A stretch of DNA of 64,000 nt, from contig OX344763.1 of NCBI GenBank assembly GCA_947034895.1, positions 30,007,025 through 30,071,024 on the forward strand, written 5' to 3'. A program made the position numbers and the translations under genes. The stretch comes from Rhytidiadelphus loreus (lineage: Eukaryota > Streptophyta > Bryopsida > Hypnales > Hylocomiaceae). Under the pieces are notes generated by a model that was given only the letters and a program-made list of their open reading frames with translations, had not been told where the DNA came from and searched no databases. Below, one piece after another: positions 35,917 through 48,119 of the stretch (positions are counted from its first letter, which is position 1; the number at the start of each line of letters is the position of its first letter).

Positions 35917-38900
35917 TGGTCTGGGAGCAGTCCTAGGTGTAGGAATTATTCTTGTGACCAATCGTTATTGGCGATTGTGAAGAGCAGCATCAGGTTACCT
36001 ATCTTGACCTGAATTGAACATGGCGATTTTAAAATTTGCTGGACTATTCACTTCGAGGTATTACCATAGGTTGCAGATCGAGGTGTTACCATAGGTAGGC
36101 AATCAATAGTCATCATGTGTCAGTGTTCACTAATGCAATCTCATTTAGTTGATGATATTGAGTAACAATGAAACCGGTATTTTTAATGGGAAGCAGACTT
36201 GGAGTTTGTCAGCTTCTAAATTCAAATTTAGGCAAAATAGTACTGCATCATCTTAAATGTGATGTATGCTTAGTGGAGTCTTTCTCCTCAATGTGTAGAT
36301 CACCTTCTCTTTTTGTTACAAAGTTCAGCAGGAAGACGTGTCTCGTCGCTGCCCCGAAAAGTGCAGATTGTGGAGCATGGAGGTTCGAGAGCATGCTGTC
36401 ACCACGTTTTTTGGAGTTACAGTAGGACCACCCATACCTAATCACTTAAGCATCTGTAGAATAGATGGTGAGCAGTTGGCTGCGTTTGAAATTTTTCCCA
36501 CGTAGGAAGATAGAAAATATTGGGACTGCAAAATTTTCAAAATTTTATTTTCAAAACTGAAATTTCTGTGAATTTTAGAAGGCAAAAAGTGTTCCGAACC
36601 AGTACATAACATCTAGAGTCTTGCAATTCCACTCATAGGGGAGGTTCCTTCCTACTCATGCGTACAAATTTCAAAATAATAAATGCTGTAATACGTGGCA
36701 TTTAGCAATTGGTCCTTTTCGCCTCGCACATTATGCATGTCATTAAATTGAGACTCCCAAACATGATTCACAGAGAAGTTTGTCTTGGCTAGGAATAGGG
36801 GTACTCTACAAGTCAGGTACCCATCCCTGGTTGGGAATGGGTGCTCCTACTATAGTTGCGTGCTATAACTTTTGGAATAAGCAGGTCACTTGACACAACG
36901 TGACGAAAGAATGCTCGTTTGACCAAACCCTAATCTGGTCGGTACCCTCTTTTTCCCTTTCTCTCTTGATTGTTGTATCATTTAATGCATCGTGGAAATC
37001 CCTTCGAAAGGCACTGAACAGCACCCCAAAGTTTCTACGCTAATGAGAATATCAGCAGCTGCAATTGTGTGATGATCATCCACAATTGCAACATTTTACT
37101 ACTGTGATACAACTATAATGAGTTTGATGGTGGATTTTATATATAGCTGTCGACAGATCTCTGGGTACAAGAATGAAATCTGTTACTTTGGATCGGTATT
37201 GTAGATAGGATTCGAGCATCCTCAGCTTCTCCAATGCAGACCGGAATTTGGCTCTCCAAATAAACTTCTAACTTTTGACTGGTTTATAATTAGAACTTGA
37301 ATTTTTTTTCATTGGAAGTGCATTCAAAAGTACTTTGCGTTGGAACAAGAAAACCTGAATTTAGACATTGGTCAACGAAAATAAACCACTTCAAAGTTAG
37401 CTAAAAAGCTGATAGCCAAAAATTATAGAGGAGTTGGCAAATTATGGTTACCTAACTTTGAAGTGACTTATCTTCATTGTCCAATGTCTAAAATTGAGTT
37501 TTCTATGCAGAGTAGTTTTGAATGTGCTTCCAATGATAGAAATTTCAACATCTAGTTGCAAAACAGTGAAAAGTTAGATCTGTATTTGGTGGGCCAATTC
37601 CGTTCTTCATTGTTGATGCCCTCAGTCTTGGGTTGGTAATTGAGCTCGGTAATTGGGCTGTGCAATGATACATGCCGTGCAAGTTCATATCCACTTTTTT
37701 CTTTTGTTGTTTCACTCTCCGGCGCCTCAACGTAGTCATGGTACTGGGAACCTTAAACACGCAGACGGAGTTGGCAATATCGTGGGACTGCAGATGCGGA
37801 GGTGAGAGGTCATGCATGATGGAGTGGTGGCCGGAGCAGCTGCAGCAATCGCTTAATGCAGCGATGAAGGATTCTGACTCCGATGAAGAATTCCAACAGG
37901 CCTTGTTTAAAGACAACATTGATTCAGCAAATTAATTACTCCAATAAATTACTTTGTTTTAATTGTTCGTCCTTTGCGTGCTTGGACTTAAGTGGATTCG
38001 TGTTACTCAAATCTCAAATTCGAGTGAGTGCATTTGATGCACAATGATGTTCCAGTGGAAGAAGGATATTGGTACCTCGATCTTTGCCCTGATCGATTAG
38101 AAGCAGAGCAATTGAAAGATAAACACAAACTTGACACATGTACACTCAGCGTGGATGCAGATTCTGGACGTTTGTAGCAGCTCCTGCACGATTCGATGGG
38201 AGCATAAAATTTTAAGACAAAAACCAATGCAGATTCCAACATGTCCGACCCTCTACGCAACCGACCAAACACAGTTATAAATACAGGTAGCTGTAAGTTG
38301 CAATTCACCCAAATCAGTGAAATTATCTCTCAGAACTCGCTCAACCACACCACAGAAGAAACAATTCATGATCAACACACATGCAATTGCAAAGCATATT
38401 AGTGAGGCAGCTAGAATTCTGAAGCTGAGAGACTGAATGTCGTAGCTTCGACCAAGCCACAGCTAGCGATCAGCTGTCGGGTTTGAGTGCAAGGATACTG
38501 CACAATTAATACACTCAGTTTCATGGAATGCACAACACCACAGTTGATCGACCAATTTTGGGACCCAAGTTTGCAAGCACTTGCAGGAAGTTTGGGAAGT
38601 CCTGAAATGCAAACCTGGTGAAATGGCCCCAGTGAGTGAGAGAAGACAGACAGAATGCAACGATGGAGGAAGTGAGGAGGGTGGCAAAGTTCTTCCCCTT
38701 TCGCGTCCTTTGAGACTCAATCGTTGCCATTTATTATGTTGACCAAAGGAGCTTGGAGGACACCTCCATAGCAACGGATCAAGTTTTGCCGTGCGAGATA
38801 ACTTGGGAGGTGCCGTTAACATTGGGGCAGATTTTTCTGGGACTCAACTTGCCGTTGCTGTGCCTCCACATAGGGCGGCCTGAGGATCTATTAGGTCCCT

Positions 38901-39599
38901 CATGGTTTTAGTATCCTGTACCTCAGATGATCTACAAGGTACCAAATCTGTATCATCTTCTGCACCATGTAGAGTCCAGAACTTCAAGGATGTATCCTCT
39001 GTGCAGTATCAAGACCAGCCCGTCCTTCCCCCGCGTTAAACCTAGTTTATTTGGACAGCTTTGAATGTTGGTTGTGCTTTCTTTCGACCCATTGTCCAGA
39101 GGATGTGGCAACGAATTTTTTTTATCAAGTTCTGACGATTCAAACTGATGTAGCTCAAACAAAGGCTTCTTTTTGTTCGAGATGTTTATTGTCTTTGGAA
39201 TGAAGGGGAGTACACTTCAACCAAACTGTACATTTAGAGAGAATGCATGTCAGGAAGTTTGAGGAATAAATCTTGGGGGTGCACTTAGTTCTACTATAAC
39301 AAACCACGTGCGAACAAGTGGTTTTCTAATAAACTATAATTTCAACCTAAAATTTAGAACATTGTTTAATAATGACTATAGTTTTTTATTGCCAAAATTT
39401 TCAACTCAAATAAAATATGAAATGATTTCTAAAAGAGGTTGAAAATGAATTAAAATGGCAAATTTTTCAACTCAAATAATTATAGAGGACACATTTAGAT
39501 GACCATTGAGTCCATATTCAACTCAAAATGAGCTTTCAATAATGAGTTATTTTTAGGAAATTTTTTGTTCATTTTTTAGACAATTTTTTCTTATATAAT

Positions 39600-39845
39600 A
39601 TAGGGGTGTGAAAGTTATTTTTCTGAAGTTCCAAGGCCTTTTTTTCATCGAGAATCGCTCAAAACTGTCACTTTTAAAGTAAAGACCAAAAACATTTAAA
39701 TTTAATTTTTTTGACATATATAACCATAGGATCTTGCAATAGACCAGTATGAGAATGTGTGGAAGAAATTTCAAAAACTTTGACTGCATAGATTGCAAGA
39801 TATATACTGGAGTTCAAATTGAAGAAAACATATTTTGTTGGCACT
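39600..39845 (+). repeat. Dispersed repeat family B, copy 2
   Basis: Aligned with 32740-32965 and 50600-50820. Diagnostic words: 'ataaccataggatcttgcaatagaccagtatgag', 'atgtgtggaagaaatttcaaaaa', 'tgcatagattgcaagatata'. Ends not determined. Confidence 0.65.
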
Positions 39846-40139
39846 GTGGCAAACTAGTATATAAGACTTTGAATCCTCTTTACTTCGACTTTGAACAAAC
39901 AAGTTCAAACTCCTCACGGGAGCAAAGAAATCAGTCCATCGACCACAAGCTAAGGGGCTTCTAGGACATCCAATTTGTGTCAACAAAATTCGTTTAGCAA
40001 CGCACGCATTATACCAAAGTATCTGATCTAACCACAAGGAGATTTTTCTGGTTTCCTACATTATCAATGTAGTAAAATCAAGGAAAACACCACTTTCGAA
40101 AGTGTGAGCATGTAGAGATTTGGAATCGCTATGTAGAAT

Positions 40140-40445
40140 TTCAGTCATTTTAGTACATTACATAGTAAACAACCCAATTTACTACTTTCTAGCATACATT
40201 CCTATTATGCATGATTGTAGTAAAATACATAACATAGGAAACAACCCAGTTTTACTACTTTCTTGCTCACATGACTATTATGCATGATTATAGTGAAATA
40301 CAGAATATGGCAAACACCTCATTTTTACTACTTTCTCACACATACGACATAATTCTCCATGATAGGGAAATACACGACATGGTAAACAATACATTTTGAT
40401 CACTTTCTCACATATGCATTATAAGTATGCATGGTAGAGAAGTGT
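40140..40445. repeat. Degenerate tandem repeat, unit about 75 bp
   Basis: About four units each contain 'CATAGTAAACAACCCA', 'TTTACTACTTTCT', 'CACATN' and 'ATTATGCATGATTGTAGTAAAATAC' or variants (units near 40150, 40220, 40300 and 40380). The recurring 'tactactttc' word also appears in the repeat at 47640-48010, which may share origin. Confidence 0.65.
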
Positions 40446-41364
40446 TTTCTTTATTATTAGCAACACATAATTATGGAAATCATTATAATTTAGAATGTTA
40501 TGAGAAGGTGCTTTTTGAAAGATGTTTGAATAGTTAGATAGTCATTACCCTCTTGAAATGAAAGTGATTGGAAAACCATATATTACAAATGAAAAATTGG
40601 CTTTAATTGAAAAAATGTATGTCTAATTTTTCATTGGATTTAATATTTGTAAAATAAGTATTTGCAAGGATGTAGTGGTTATTTTTTGAAGATTGAAGCA
40701 TCTCAGGTGTAACTTTTGAAGCTTTAACCCCTCAATTAAGATGACACAATGTGTCTTTTTTTTGTCTTTTTTTGACTTTGCATGAATATAATACAAATTT
40801 ATTGAAAAAAATTGCATAAATGCACCTATTGTGGACCGTAGACTAACACATAAGTGATCACATAATAGGGAAAAAAACCCCCTTAAGTTTGTATCATGCG
40901 CAAGAGATTGACCAACACAAAAATTTTGTGACTACTTTACAAAACACCACATGTTTACTTTGCCCATAGCTTTGCTTCACTTTAGGGCATTGTTTTAGGG
41001 ATCTATAAATTGTTGTTACATTAAGGTACTCCTACCTTAGCATACACTAGTGTGCCTTATGCCATTGCCATAGTAAAATAAAATAAAAATAAAAATATTT
41101 TCTAATTTTTTAATTCATAACAACTTTGAAATTCAATATCTTTTGCATTGTTGGTCCAAACACCACAAAATAAAGCTCATGCATCCCTCCTCACAAAGAG
41201 CTTTTCGATGGTACTAAGAATACAACCAGAGGGGACGCATAGTTTTGAAGATCTCACTCTATAACAAACAAAACAACAAACAAAACAAACAAACTCATTT
41301 AAGGTATAAATTTAAGGTAAAGATTATTTGGATACCAATCAAATAAGTTAGGAATTTTAAAACT

Positions 41365-41998
41365 CTAAACATCCAAGGCCTTTTTTGAGCTCCTTGGAAT
41401 TTTCTCTAAATTGAACAAAAAATCAACATTTTGATAAGTTTTATCAAAAAAATTGAATTGTAACAATATAAATTCAAACTAGACATGTTAGAGGTCCCAT
41501 AGTAAAGAAAACACAACAATATCACTTATGGATTGAAAGATTATAATGTTTGATCATGAGGGTGTTGAAATTGTGAAAGTGATTTGAGGCCTTTTAATCT
41601 TTTTTCACATGTCAAATCTAAAATTGTAGTCACCAAAAAAAATATGAGATTAAAAGACATGACATGTATAACCCCAAATCAATTTACATTTTCTCATAAT
41701 CTACTCTACAATTTTTTTAAATGATTTTCTAATGTGATTTCTAATGTAATTGAGGTTCATTTCCAAGAGCCCTCATCACTAGGAAATCAAGATTTGCAAT
41801 GGACATCCTTGCACAAAATCTTGTATAGAAAAATCATAATCATTGGTTTTCAAAATCAGATTTTTGATGCTAAAATTAGACTTCAAAAAGATTTTTTCAA
41901 AAATATAAACTACTCAAAATAATAACTTGGTAAGGTTTTATTTAACTTCAAAGTTTTGTCAACACCAAAATTAAGTGCCTTGGGCATTTAGGGATTAA
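41365..41998 (-). repeat. Dispersed repeat family E, copy 2 (inverted)
   Basis: This is the reverse-strand counterpart of 11040-11680 and 63345-64000. Its two ends, 'ctctaaacatccaaggcc' at the left and 'gccttgggcatttagggattaaag' at the right, are imperfect inverted repeats of each other, which fixes the element at roughly 630 bp and suggests a TIR-type DNA element. No transposase frame is present. Confidence 0.7.
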
Positions 41999-42854
41999 AG
42001 TATTGTCTCTTGGTTCCGAGCTCTTGGTGAACCCCAAACCAACACAAAACTCTCATAGACTCATGTTTTGATTGTTTACAAATAATTGGAACTCCTCCAA
42101 AATGTCTAATATATCCTTGATCCATGTAGCCAATTGATTATTTTATGTAATTTTCTTAGAGTTTTTTCAACAAATATTAATTGGATGAAGCGCATTCTTA
42201 CAACATTCACCTAGCGGAAGGGTGAGCATTTAGAGGTTAACATTTTATGCTCAAATCTTTAAGAAATTTTTGGTTATACCTTTGGAGGAATATATTATTT
42301 GCCTCAATTTCATGAAATTGGTTATAAAAGAAGGTTGTTTTTAGAATCCAACTTGACCTCAAAATAGGCCAAATTTTCAAAAATATGAGATTTATTGAAC
42401 AATATAATGTAGATGATTAATTTAGTAATAAATTAAAAAAAAAGGTTGTAATTGATCTCATAGATCATATCCATATTGTTGGATTTATCATTATACAATA
42501 TTGATATTTATCAATAAAATTTGATGCCAAAAAATCAAAATTGATTGTAGCTAAAATATGGATTTGAAGGCACTAGGAGTTAATTTAATGCAAAAAGGAC
42601 AATTTTCCAAATAATTGAAATTTTAGTTAGGTTCCTATGAATTCAATATTGAATGAATATTTCTATTTAGGGTTTAATGGATTTTTTACACAAGGTGTTG
42701 ACATGTATTTTTTTGCAAGAATAAAAAAAACATTTTGATTCAATACTTAGATAAAAAATTATGCTACCCAAATTATTAGTAATCTCTTATGTACTTCTAA
42801 AATTTGACATGTATGTAACTAAGTAACATAATATATTAAACTTTACTACTAGTT

Positions 42855-42872
42855 TAGGCACTTAAGTGCCTA
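42855..42872. repeat. Perfect 18-bp palindrome
   Basis: TAGGCACTTAAGTGCCTA reads identically on both strands. The half-word 'aaagtgccgaa' recurs at about 42969 and 43063 within a short tandem repeat of about 55 bp (42955-43075, units ending 'cttatttctagactttaatta'). No function is evident. Confidence 0.75.
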
Positions 42873-44429
42873 GTATTTATTTAAAGTTCAAAGATAAGGT
42901 TAAGCAAGACTAAAAGACTTAAATAAAACCTGCTATCATTATTGTTTAATTTTTGAAATTATACTTTAAAGTGCCGAATCTTATTTCTAGACTTTAATTA
43001 TATTTTAAAATGCCAAATCTTATTTTTAGACTTTAATTAGATATTTTGCACTAAAGTGCCGAACTTGCTATCCGAGTATTGTATTCAAAATTGAACAAGG
43101 TATGGGCATTTGACAAGGTTCAAATACTCATTTTATTGTTTCCAAGAAGATAAGAGGTTATTTGTTTATAGAATGGATAGAATATTGAGATAGGATTCCC
43201 ATTAATGACTTGTACATGTTCCTAAAGAAGGATATTGTGATTCTTCCTTGATCACTTGCAATTTCCAAATATTAGATAAGACAAGGGAACGGTTTATTAT
43301 GAAAATAGGCAAGAATTATTTTTATTATTTTCTACCAAAGTTGCTAGCTAGTGAGGTATGATAGTTCTCAAATGTAAATAAAACTACCTCAAAACATATT
43401 TGTGGGTTTGATATTTTGGATTAAGATTGTCTTAGGTTTTGTGTGTAATGTGTGTAGATCTAGGGTGCATTTATTTTGAGGAATTAGAGACTTCTTGAAT
43501 TCTTTATCTTGAGCCCATAACAATATTGATTATTGTCAAACCTCAAAAAATTTAAAGAACATATGAAGAACATTTATATCAAATACAAACATGCTCAATA
43601 AAAAATCTAATAATTTTATAATAGAAGTTCATTATAGTATGGGATTTTGTTTATATCATTCTATATTTGGAAAAGTGGTAATATGTCTTCAACTTCAAAC
43701 TTCAATAAATTGCTCTTATAAAGGGTTTTTTCAAAATTTTCAAGTGAAGTAAACACTAGACTTTAGAAGTTTCGTTTTCTTAATTTTGCAAAATGATATC
43801 TTCTAAATGCAAAAGAGATCATTTTGAATGTCAAAATCAAGTTTAAGGGAAAGAAAATTCAATATACTCAATTATATTATATACGTGTACCCTTTTATTG
43901 ATAAACTCCCTTATGTAAAATTAAAAAAACAATTGTTACAACTAGTACTAATCAACTCAATGATGCTTGGATAAAGCCTTTATAAAAGTTGCATACAAAA
44001 AATGGATAAAAATCATTTTTTCTTTAATATAAAAAATGATTAGCTAACAATCCAAAGGACACTTTTGGTCCCCTAGCATTAATGTCATTCAAATTGCTAA
44101 GGTGCAACACTTATTATCATCTGAATAAGGTTGTGATTGTTATTCAATTATAAAAGCTTTGTTGCATCTTATTGGTAGTAGAAAGAGGATTCTAGATTCT
44201 CTTAGAGTGCATTTTTTGGACACTATATTAATAAACTATGTATTTTCAAAGTGTACCTTAAAGCACCCCTAGGCTTTCATGAATAAAGACAATACATATT
44301 AAGCAAGAATTTGTAAATATGTGTCGAATTTAGAAAAAGGTCACAATTAACATTAACTATGAAAGGATGGGAGATGATGACTATAGATTCAAACCTTACA
44401 ATCGTTTATTTTATTTGTTGCCATTTTGT

Positions 44430-44960
44430 GACAATTCATAACTAAAATTTTGTATGTTTCAATTTCAAAGATGAAATTACATATCTTCTACTAGTCATAA
44501 AAATTTGAATTTGTTTTGTGAAATTTAAAACTATAATGAATTCTTTAAGGAAAAAATGAAGAAAATTCTTCAAAATTACAAAATATATTCAAAATATCAA
44601 AAAAATTCATTACAAATATACATTATAGTGTTTAAGATCATGGTCTAAACCAAAGTCATCACATCATTCTAGAATTATAAAATAAAAAAACCATGGTAAT
44701 AAGGCCATAGTGCAAATTACAATAAAATATTGAATTTTACAAATTTTCCATTTGGAGTAAAAACTACATTTGATAAATTTCATTCAATAGTTTAGTTCAA
44801 ATTCAAAAAACATCATTTTTATGGCTCCAAATCACATGAAGATTATAGAGCAAGAAGTTTTTAAATTACACTATAAAGGTGATCAATGGATTAAATGTCT
44901 TCTTTTTTTGAAAAGTCAATAATACAATAGTGAGGGAATATCTAATTCTATTCACTTAAA
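44430..44960 (+). repeat. Dispersed repeat family H, copy 2
   Basis: Same orientation as 31490-32030, with the shared landmarks listed there. Upstream similarity continues: 44165-44320 resembles 28490-28650 ('gattctagattctctt', 'caagaatttgta'), so the two regions may be pieces of one larger element. Confidence 0.65.
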
Positions 44961-45418
44961 TTGAATGAAAAACTGTTTTTTCTTCCATCCTACAAACCCT
45001 CCTTGACTTCATCCCAAGGATACAAAATGTCCTCACTATTGTTTGAATGTTAATTGTTGAATTATCAATCCAACATGCCCCTCGGAACATCCTCTTTCAA
45101 AGCTTAAAAAAATAGAAATCTATCCCAAGTCTTCACTTGTGTCAAAAATAAATTTAAAAAAGAAAAAGAAAGAAAACACCCTCCCTAAAACCCTAACTAG
45201 CGACTAGTGACTGGGTTAAGCTCTACAGACAACGCTGCCTGCAGCCCAAAACAAGCCAAGAGACCTTGCTGCTGGCTTGTGAGAGCCAGCGCTGCTTTCT
45301 CGTTTTCACTCGCAATAAAACTTTGTTGCAATCGGTCCATTTGGGCTCATGTGCGCGGCCCTCATTTTTGGCTTTGATTGATGTATGCGTTTTGTGGTGC
45401 AATTGGAAGAGGGGCGAC

Positions 45419-46232
45419 ATGGCGTCTGCTGCATTGGGGCACACCATCAACAAATTGTTGGACCTTTGTCGTGCGCATCCCGATGTATTGTCAATTTCGG
45501 TTACCTCTTGTTCAGTTGGTTTGGTTGTGTTGGAATTGGTTTTGGATTCGTTTTCGGGAAGAGAAAGGGATGGTGTTTTGTGGGTTTGGGGTGGTCAATT
45601 GGAGTGGGTGATTGAAGCAGCATTTGAAACGGTGGATGAGGGTCTCATTGCTTATGTGGGCAGGTTTTGTTGTTAGCTTGTGGGAGAATTCCTGTCCAAA
45701 TTGGTTATGGAGGCTTTGGTTGATGTGGAGTATTATTGAGTTGGGGATTGGGTGTTGGAGATGTGCAGGGATTGCCTCAGAAAGTAGTGGATGAAGAAAT
45801 CACTGATATCGAGCTCTTGAGCCAAGCCCTGAATTGGTTACTGTCGAAGGTATTGCAGCATTGACCTTGTGATGCTCTTGTTTACTGCAGCTGTGCCTCG
45901 GCTTGGGTTTAGGGTTTAGGACTAGATGAAAGGAGATGAAGAATTCTATTGTGAGCCGCACCTGCCTTTGCAAACACAATATGAGCTCCAGATTGGACTC
46001 AAAAGAATCTGGATTCGCTCGCTATTCATCGATTTCAAGGGTGTTCGAGAAGATCCGCAAGAATGTTGTGATTAGGGGTTTACAAAACAAACAAATTTCT
46101 GATGGTCATAATTCACAAGGTTCCTTGTTTCTAAAATGGAATTAAATTTTGTGTTGTGCAGCAAAAGTTGGTGGTGTTTACGCAGGGGGACAACATCGTG
46201 TACAAGGAGCAAAGTACCGAAGTAGCTGTCAA
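45419..46232 (+). pseudogene. First three exons of an RNA polymerase III RPC34 (RPC6)-like gene; rest missing
   Basis: Exons 45419-45484, 45769-45849 and 46162-46232 join in phase with GT-AG introns: MASAALGHTINKLLDLCRAHPD, then GLPQKVVDEEITDIELLSQALNWLLSK (27 residues), then QKLVVFTQGDNIVYKEQ and a further six residues, leaving two bases at the last donor AA|GTGAGT. This matches the first winged-helix region of eukaryotic RPC34/POLR3F: a LCxxxPxG motif, an inter-helix acidic stretch, a NxLLSxxxL recognition region and a following 'LLYR'-like strand. The family is normally about 300-400 residues; the second and third winged helices and C-terminus were not found anywhere downstream to 49 kb. 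RPC34 helps recruit TFIIIB to Pol III. Either this is a captured 5' fragment, or the gene was cut by later insertions. Splice signals look intact. Confidence 0.6.
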
Positions 46233-46861
46233 GTGAGTTTGCGTTCTTGATATATTTAGTAGGTTGTTGCTGCGTTGGTGAAATATTATGGTGATGTGTA
46301 GCTCACGCTGGTCGTTTTAGCTGTTAATTTCTTCAGCTTCGATCTGTACTCTGTGCGCCGTCCAGGGCTCGAGTTAGCTGGTCTCAGTTCTTAGACTGTG
46401 AATCACTCTGGTAACGTTCCCAACCATGTTACTTGTGTGCACATTGCTAACTCGTGTGAAAGTGAATTTGGCTCTCAACATGTGGCTGTGGTGTTTTCGT
46501 GTTTCTTCTGAGGTCCAGCGGGTGTTGTTGCTGTCGCTGTTAGTTTGGAATTGCCACATCGTGAGCTCAAGGCATGCACGAGGACTATGTGACGGAAACC
46601 GAAGCTTGATTTCAGCCTCCGGCGGAAACCAAGGTTCTGCAGCTAAATCCCTTCAGATTGTGATTAAAGAGAAATCTGTGCGGGGTCACCCTCTGTGCAT
46701 TTTATCTGGTGATTCTTCAAGGGTACCACTTTACTTCCAATAAAATTGTGCAATATCAGTCGCATGATGAAATCTTATTTCATATCACTGAAACCTCAAA
46801 TCTATATCGGTCCAAGTTCTAATCCATCACAACTACTGATTTAACAGGAAATCCCACAAGA

Positions 46862-47152
46862 ATGAGCTCCGAGTCGGTGTGCCCAGCGCCCACATCAGTA
46901 CCGACCTTGAAGTGGTCCTTTCCGACAGGTCGAAACCTTCAGAAGGCGGTGCACAACTTGCGAGTGACCATACTGTGCGGATTCGTCACGGTCCTGGTGC
47001 TGCGGGGTACCATTGGCATCGGCACATTTGGGTCACAGATTCAACCGGCCATGGGCGGGGAAAAAGCCCAATCCCGAGATCAAAACTCCAGTGAGCCCCG
47101 CCGCGTCCTCAGCGCCACCAACGACGAGCTCGAGGAACCGGAACCCGACTAA
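46862..47152 (+). pseudogene. N-terminal fragment of a GT34 xyloglucan xylosyltransferase-like gene
   Basis: The 96-residue frame contains RVTILCGFVTVLVLRGTIGI-GTFGSQ (residues about 34-59) and SEPRRVLSATNDE (about 77-89). These fit the signal-anchor and first stem of plant family GT34 proteins (XXT-type xyloglucan 6-xylosyltransferases), where the span ends in VLRGTIGAGKFGTPE and an EPxRVL motif follows. Those enzymes are about 450 residues and add xylose to glucan in the Golgi. Here the frame ends at TAA, directly followed by GTGAGT, a consensus donor, and no DxD catalytic domain lies downstream. It is therefore a truncated piece, possibly once spliced on. It lies 630 bases after the RPC34 fragment on the same strand. 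Confidence 0.6.
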
Positions 47153-47640
47153 GTGAGTTTTCAAGAACGTCAACTAGATATTCCTCTAAGATTAACATGT
47201 CATGTGAGGCTTTATTTGAAAATACAACTTCAATCTTCCATGTAAGAAGACTTCAAAATTCGAGTTTTTGAAGTAATCAAATTGTAATTGCCCTTCCTTT
47301 GGGCCGTTGGGGCTCAATTAGGGATTTAAATATTGAAAACTCTTAACGTCAATTTCGTTAAATTGGATGGATTCCTCGACCGTGGCACTTTTCAGGGTGC
47401 GGTTTGAAATACAAATCCTTAACAGTACTTGTTTTTAGAGCTTTGTGCAGCTACTTAGCTGAATGTCACAAGCTTTAGCACTCACAATCCAGAATGTTTA
47501 AAAAAGTGAAAACCATCATTTTAATACTCATTATAGTACTGAAAACCTCTAAAACTTGAACTCTTGAAGTGTGACAAATGAAAGAATTTTAGTAATAGAT
47601 AGTAAAAAATATTATGGGAATTTCATTAAAATGGCATTAA
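47153..47640. other. Spacer containing a copy of the receptor-kinase intron repeat
   Basis: Non-coding. From 47344 to about 47460 it matches the repeat of the lectin-kinase introns (57978-58090, 61200-61320): 'aacgtcaatttcgttaaattgg', 'gtggcactttt', 'aaatacaaatc' and 'agagctttgtgcag'. Confidence 0.6.
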
Positions 47641-48015
47641 AATTTCCATTTACTACATTCTTTGTTTACTACATTTCGGATTTGCTACTTTCTCAATTCA
47701 CTACATTTTCCATTTACTACATTCTTTGTTTACTACATAAATTCCAATTTGCTACATTCTCAATTCACTACATTTCCCATTTACTACATTCTTTGTTTAC
47801 TACATAAATTTCAATTTGCTACATTCTCAATTCACTACATTTCCCATATACTACATTATTTGTTTACTACATTTTCGATTTGCTACATTCTCAATTCACT
47901 ACATTTCCCATTTACTACATTCTTTGTTTACTACATTTTCCATTTCCTACGTTCCCAATTTACTACATTTTCCATTCACTACATTTGTCATTTTACTACT
48001 TTCGAAATGTAGAGA
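47640..48015 (+). repeat. Minisatellite of TACTACAT/TCACTACATTT words
   Basis: Units such as 'ttcccatttactacattctttgtttactacat' and 'ttcaatttgctacattctcaattcactacat' alternate, giving a higher-order unit of about 64-66 bp in about five copies. Because stops are rare in two frames it produces spurious translated frames rich in FTT, YYI and LLH; these are not proteins. It lies between the GT34 fragment and the GC-rich fragment at 48.1-48.4 kb. Confidence 0.75.
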
Positions 48016-48119
48016 TGGTAGTGCATTCACTACATTCTGTCTTTTACTACTTTAGTCTTAAGTACATAGGAAAATAGGTAGTAAAATGCCCTGTTTTCCT
48101 AGGTAGTAAAACGAAATAA

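Larger units (their letters stand above)
35917..45418. other. 9.5-kb region without a convincing gene
   Basis: After the 3' end of the plastid gene the composition stays balanced to about 39100 and then turns AT-rich. Small frames at 37672-37935 (plus, ending DSDSDEEFQQALFKDN) and 38614-38730 (minus, MATIESQRTRKGKNFATLL with a hydrophobic stretch and a following GT) look slightly coding-like but no gene could be built. A near-palindrome occurs at 37060-37088 and a perfect 18-bp palindrome at 42855-42872. Repeats: family B copy 2 (39600-39845), tandem repeat (40140-40440), family E copy 2 (41365-41998), family H copy 2 (44430-44960). Confidence 0.5.

Noticed and set aside
35229..35961. Minus-strand frames of 161 and 118 codons
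   Set aside because: They are antisense shadows of the plastid-targeted gene, whose plus-strand frame has transit-peptide and membrane-span features.
37672..37935. 87-codon plus-strand frame ending in DSDSDEEFQQALFKDN
   Set aside because: Slightly coding-like acidic C-terminus, but no homology recognised and no neighbouring exons; a similar-sized frame is open on the other strand.
38521..38730. Minus-strand frame MATIESQRTRKGKNFATLL with a hydrophobic stretch and a possible donor at 38614
   Set aside because: Looks like a signal-anchor exon, but no partner exon with a matching phase or recognisable family could be found downstream; kept only as a remark.
46426..46743. 105-codon plus-strand frame between the RPC34 and GT34 fragments
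   Set aside because: No RPC34 winged-helix or GT34 features; I tested it as the missing RPC34 exon and it does not fit.
47571..48077. Frames rich in FTT/YYI/LLH repeats
   Set aside because: They are translations of an AT-rich minisatellite.
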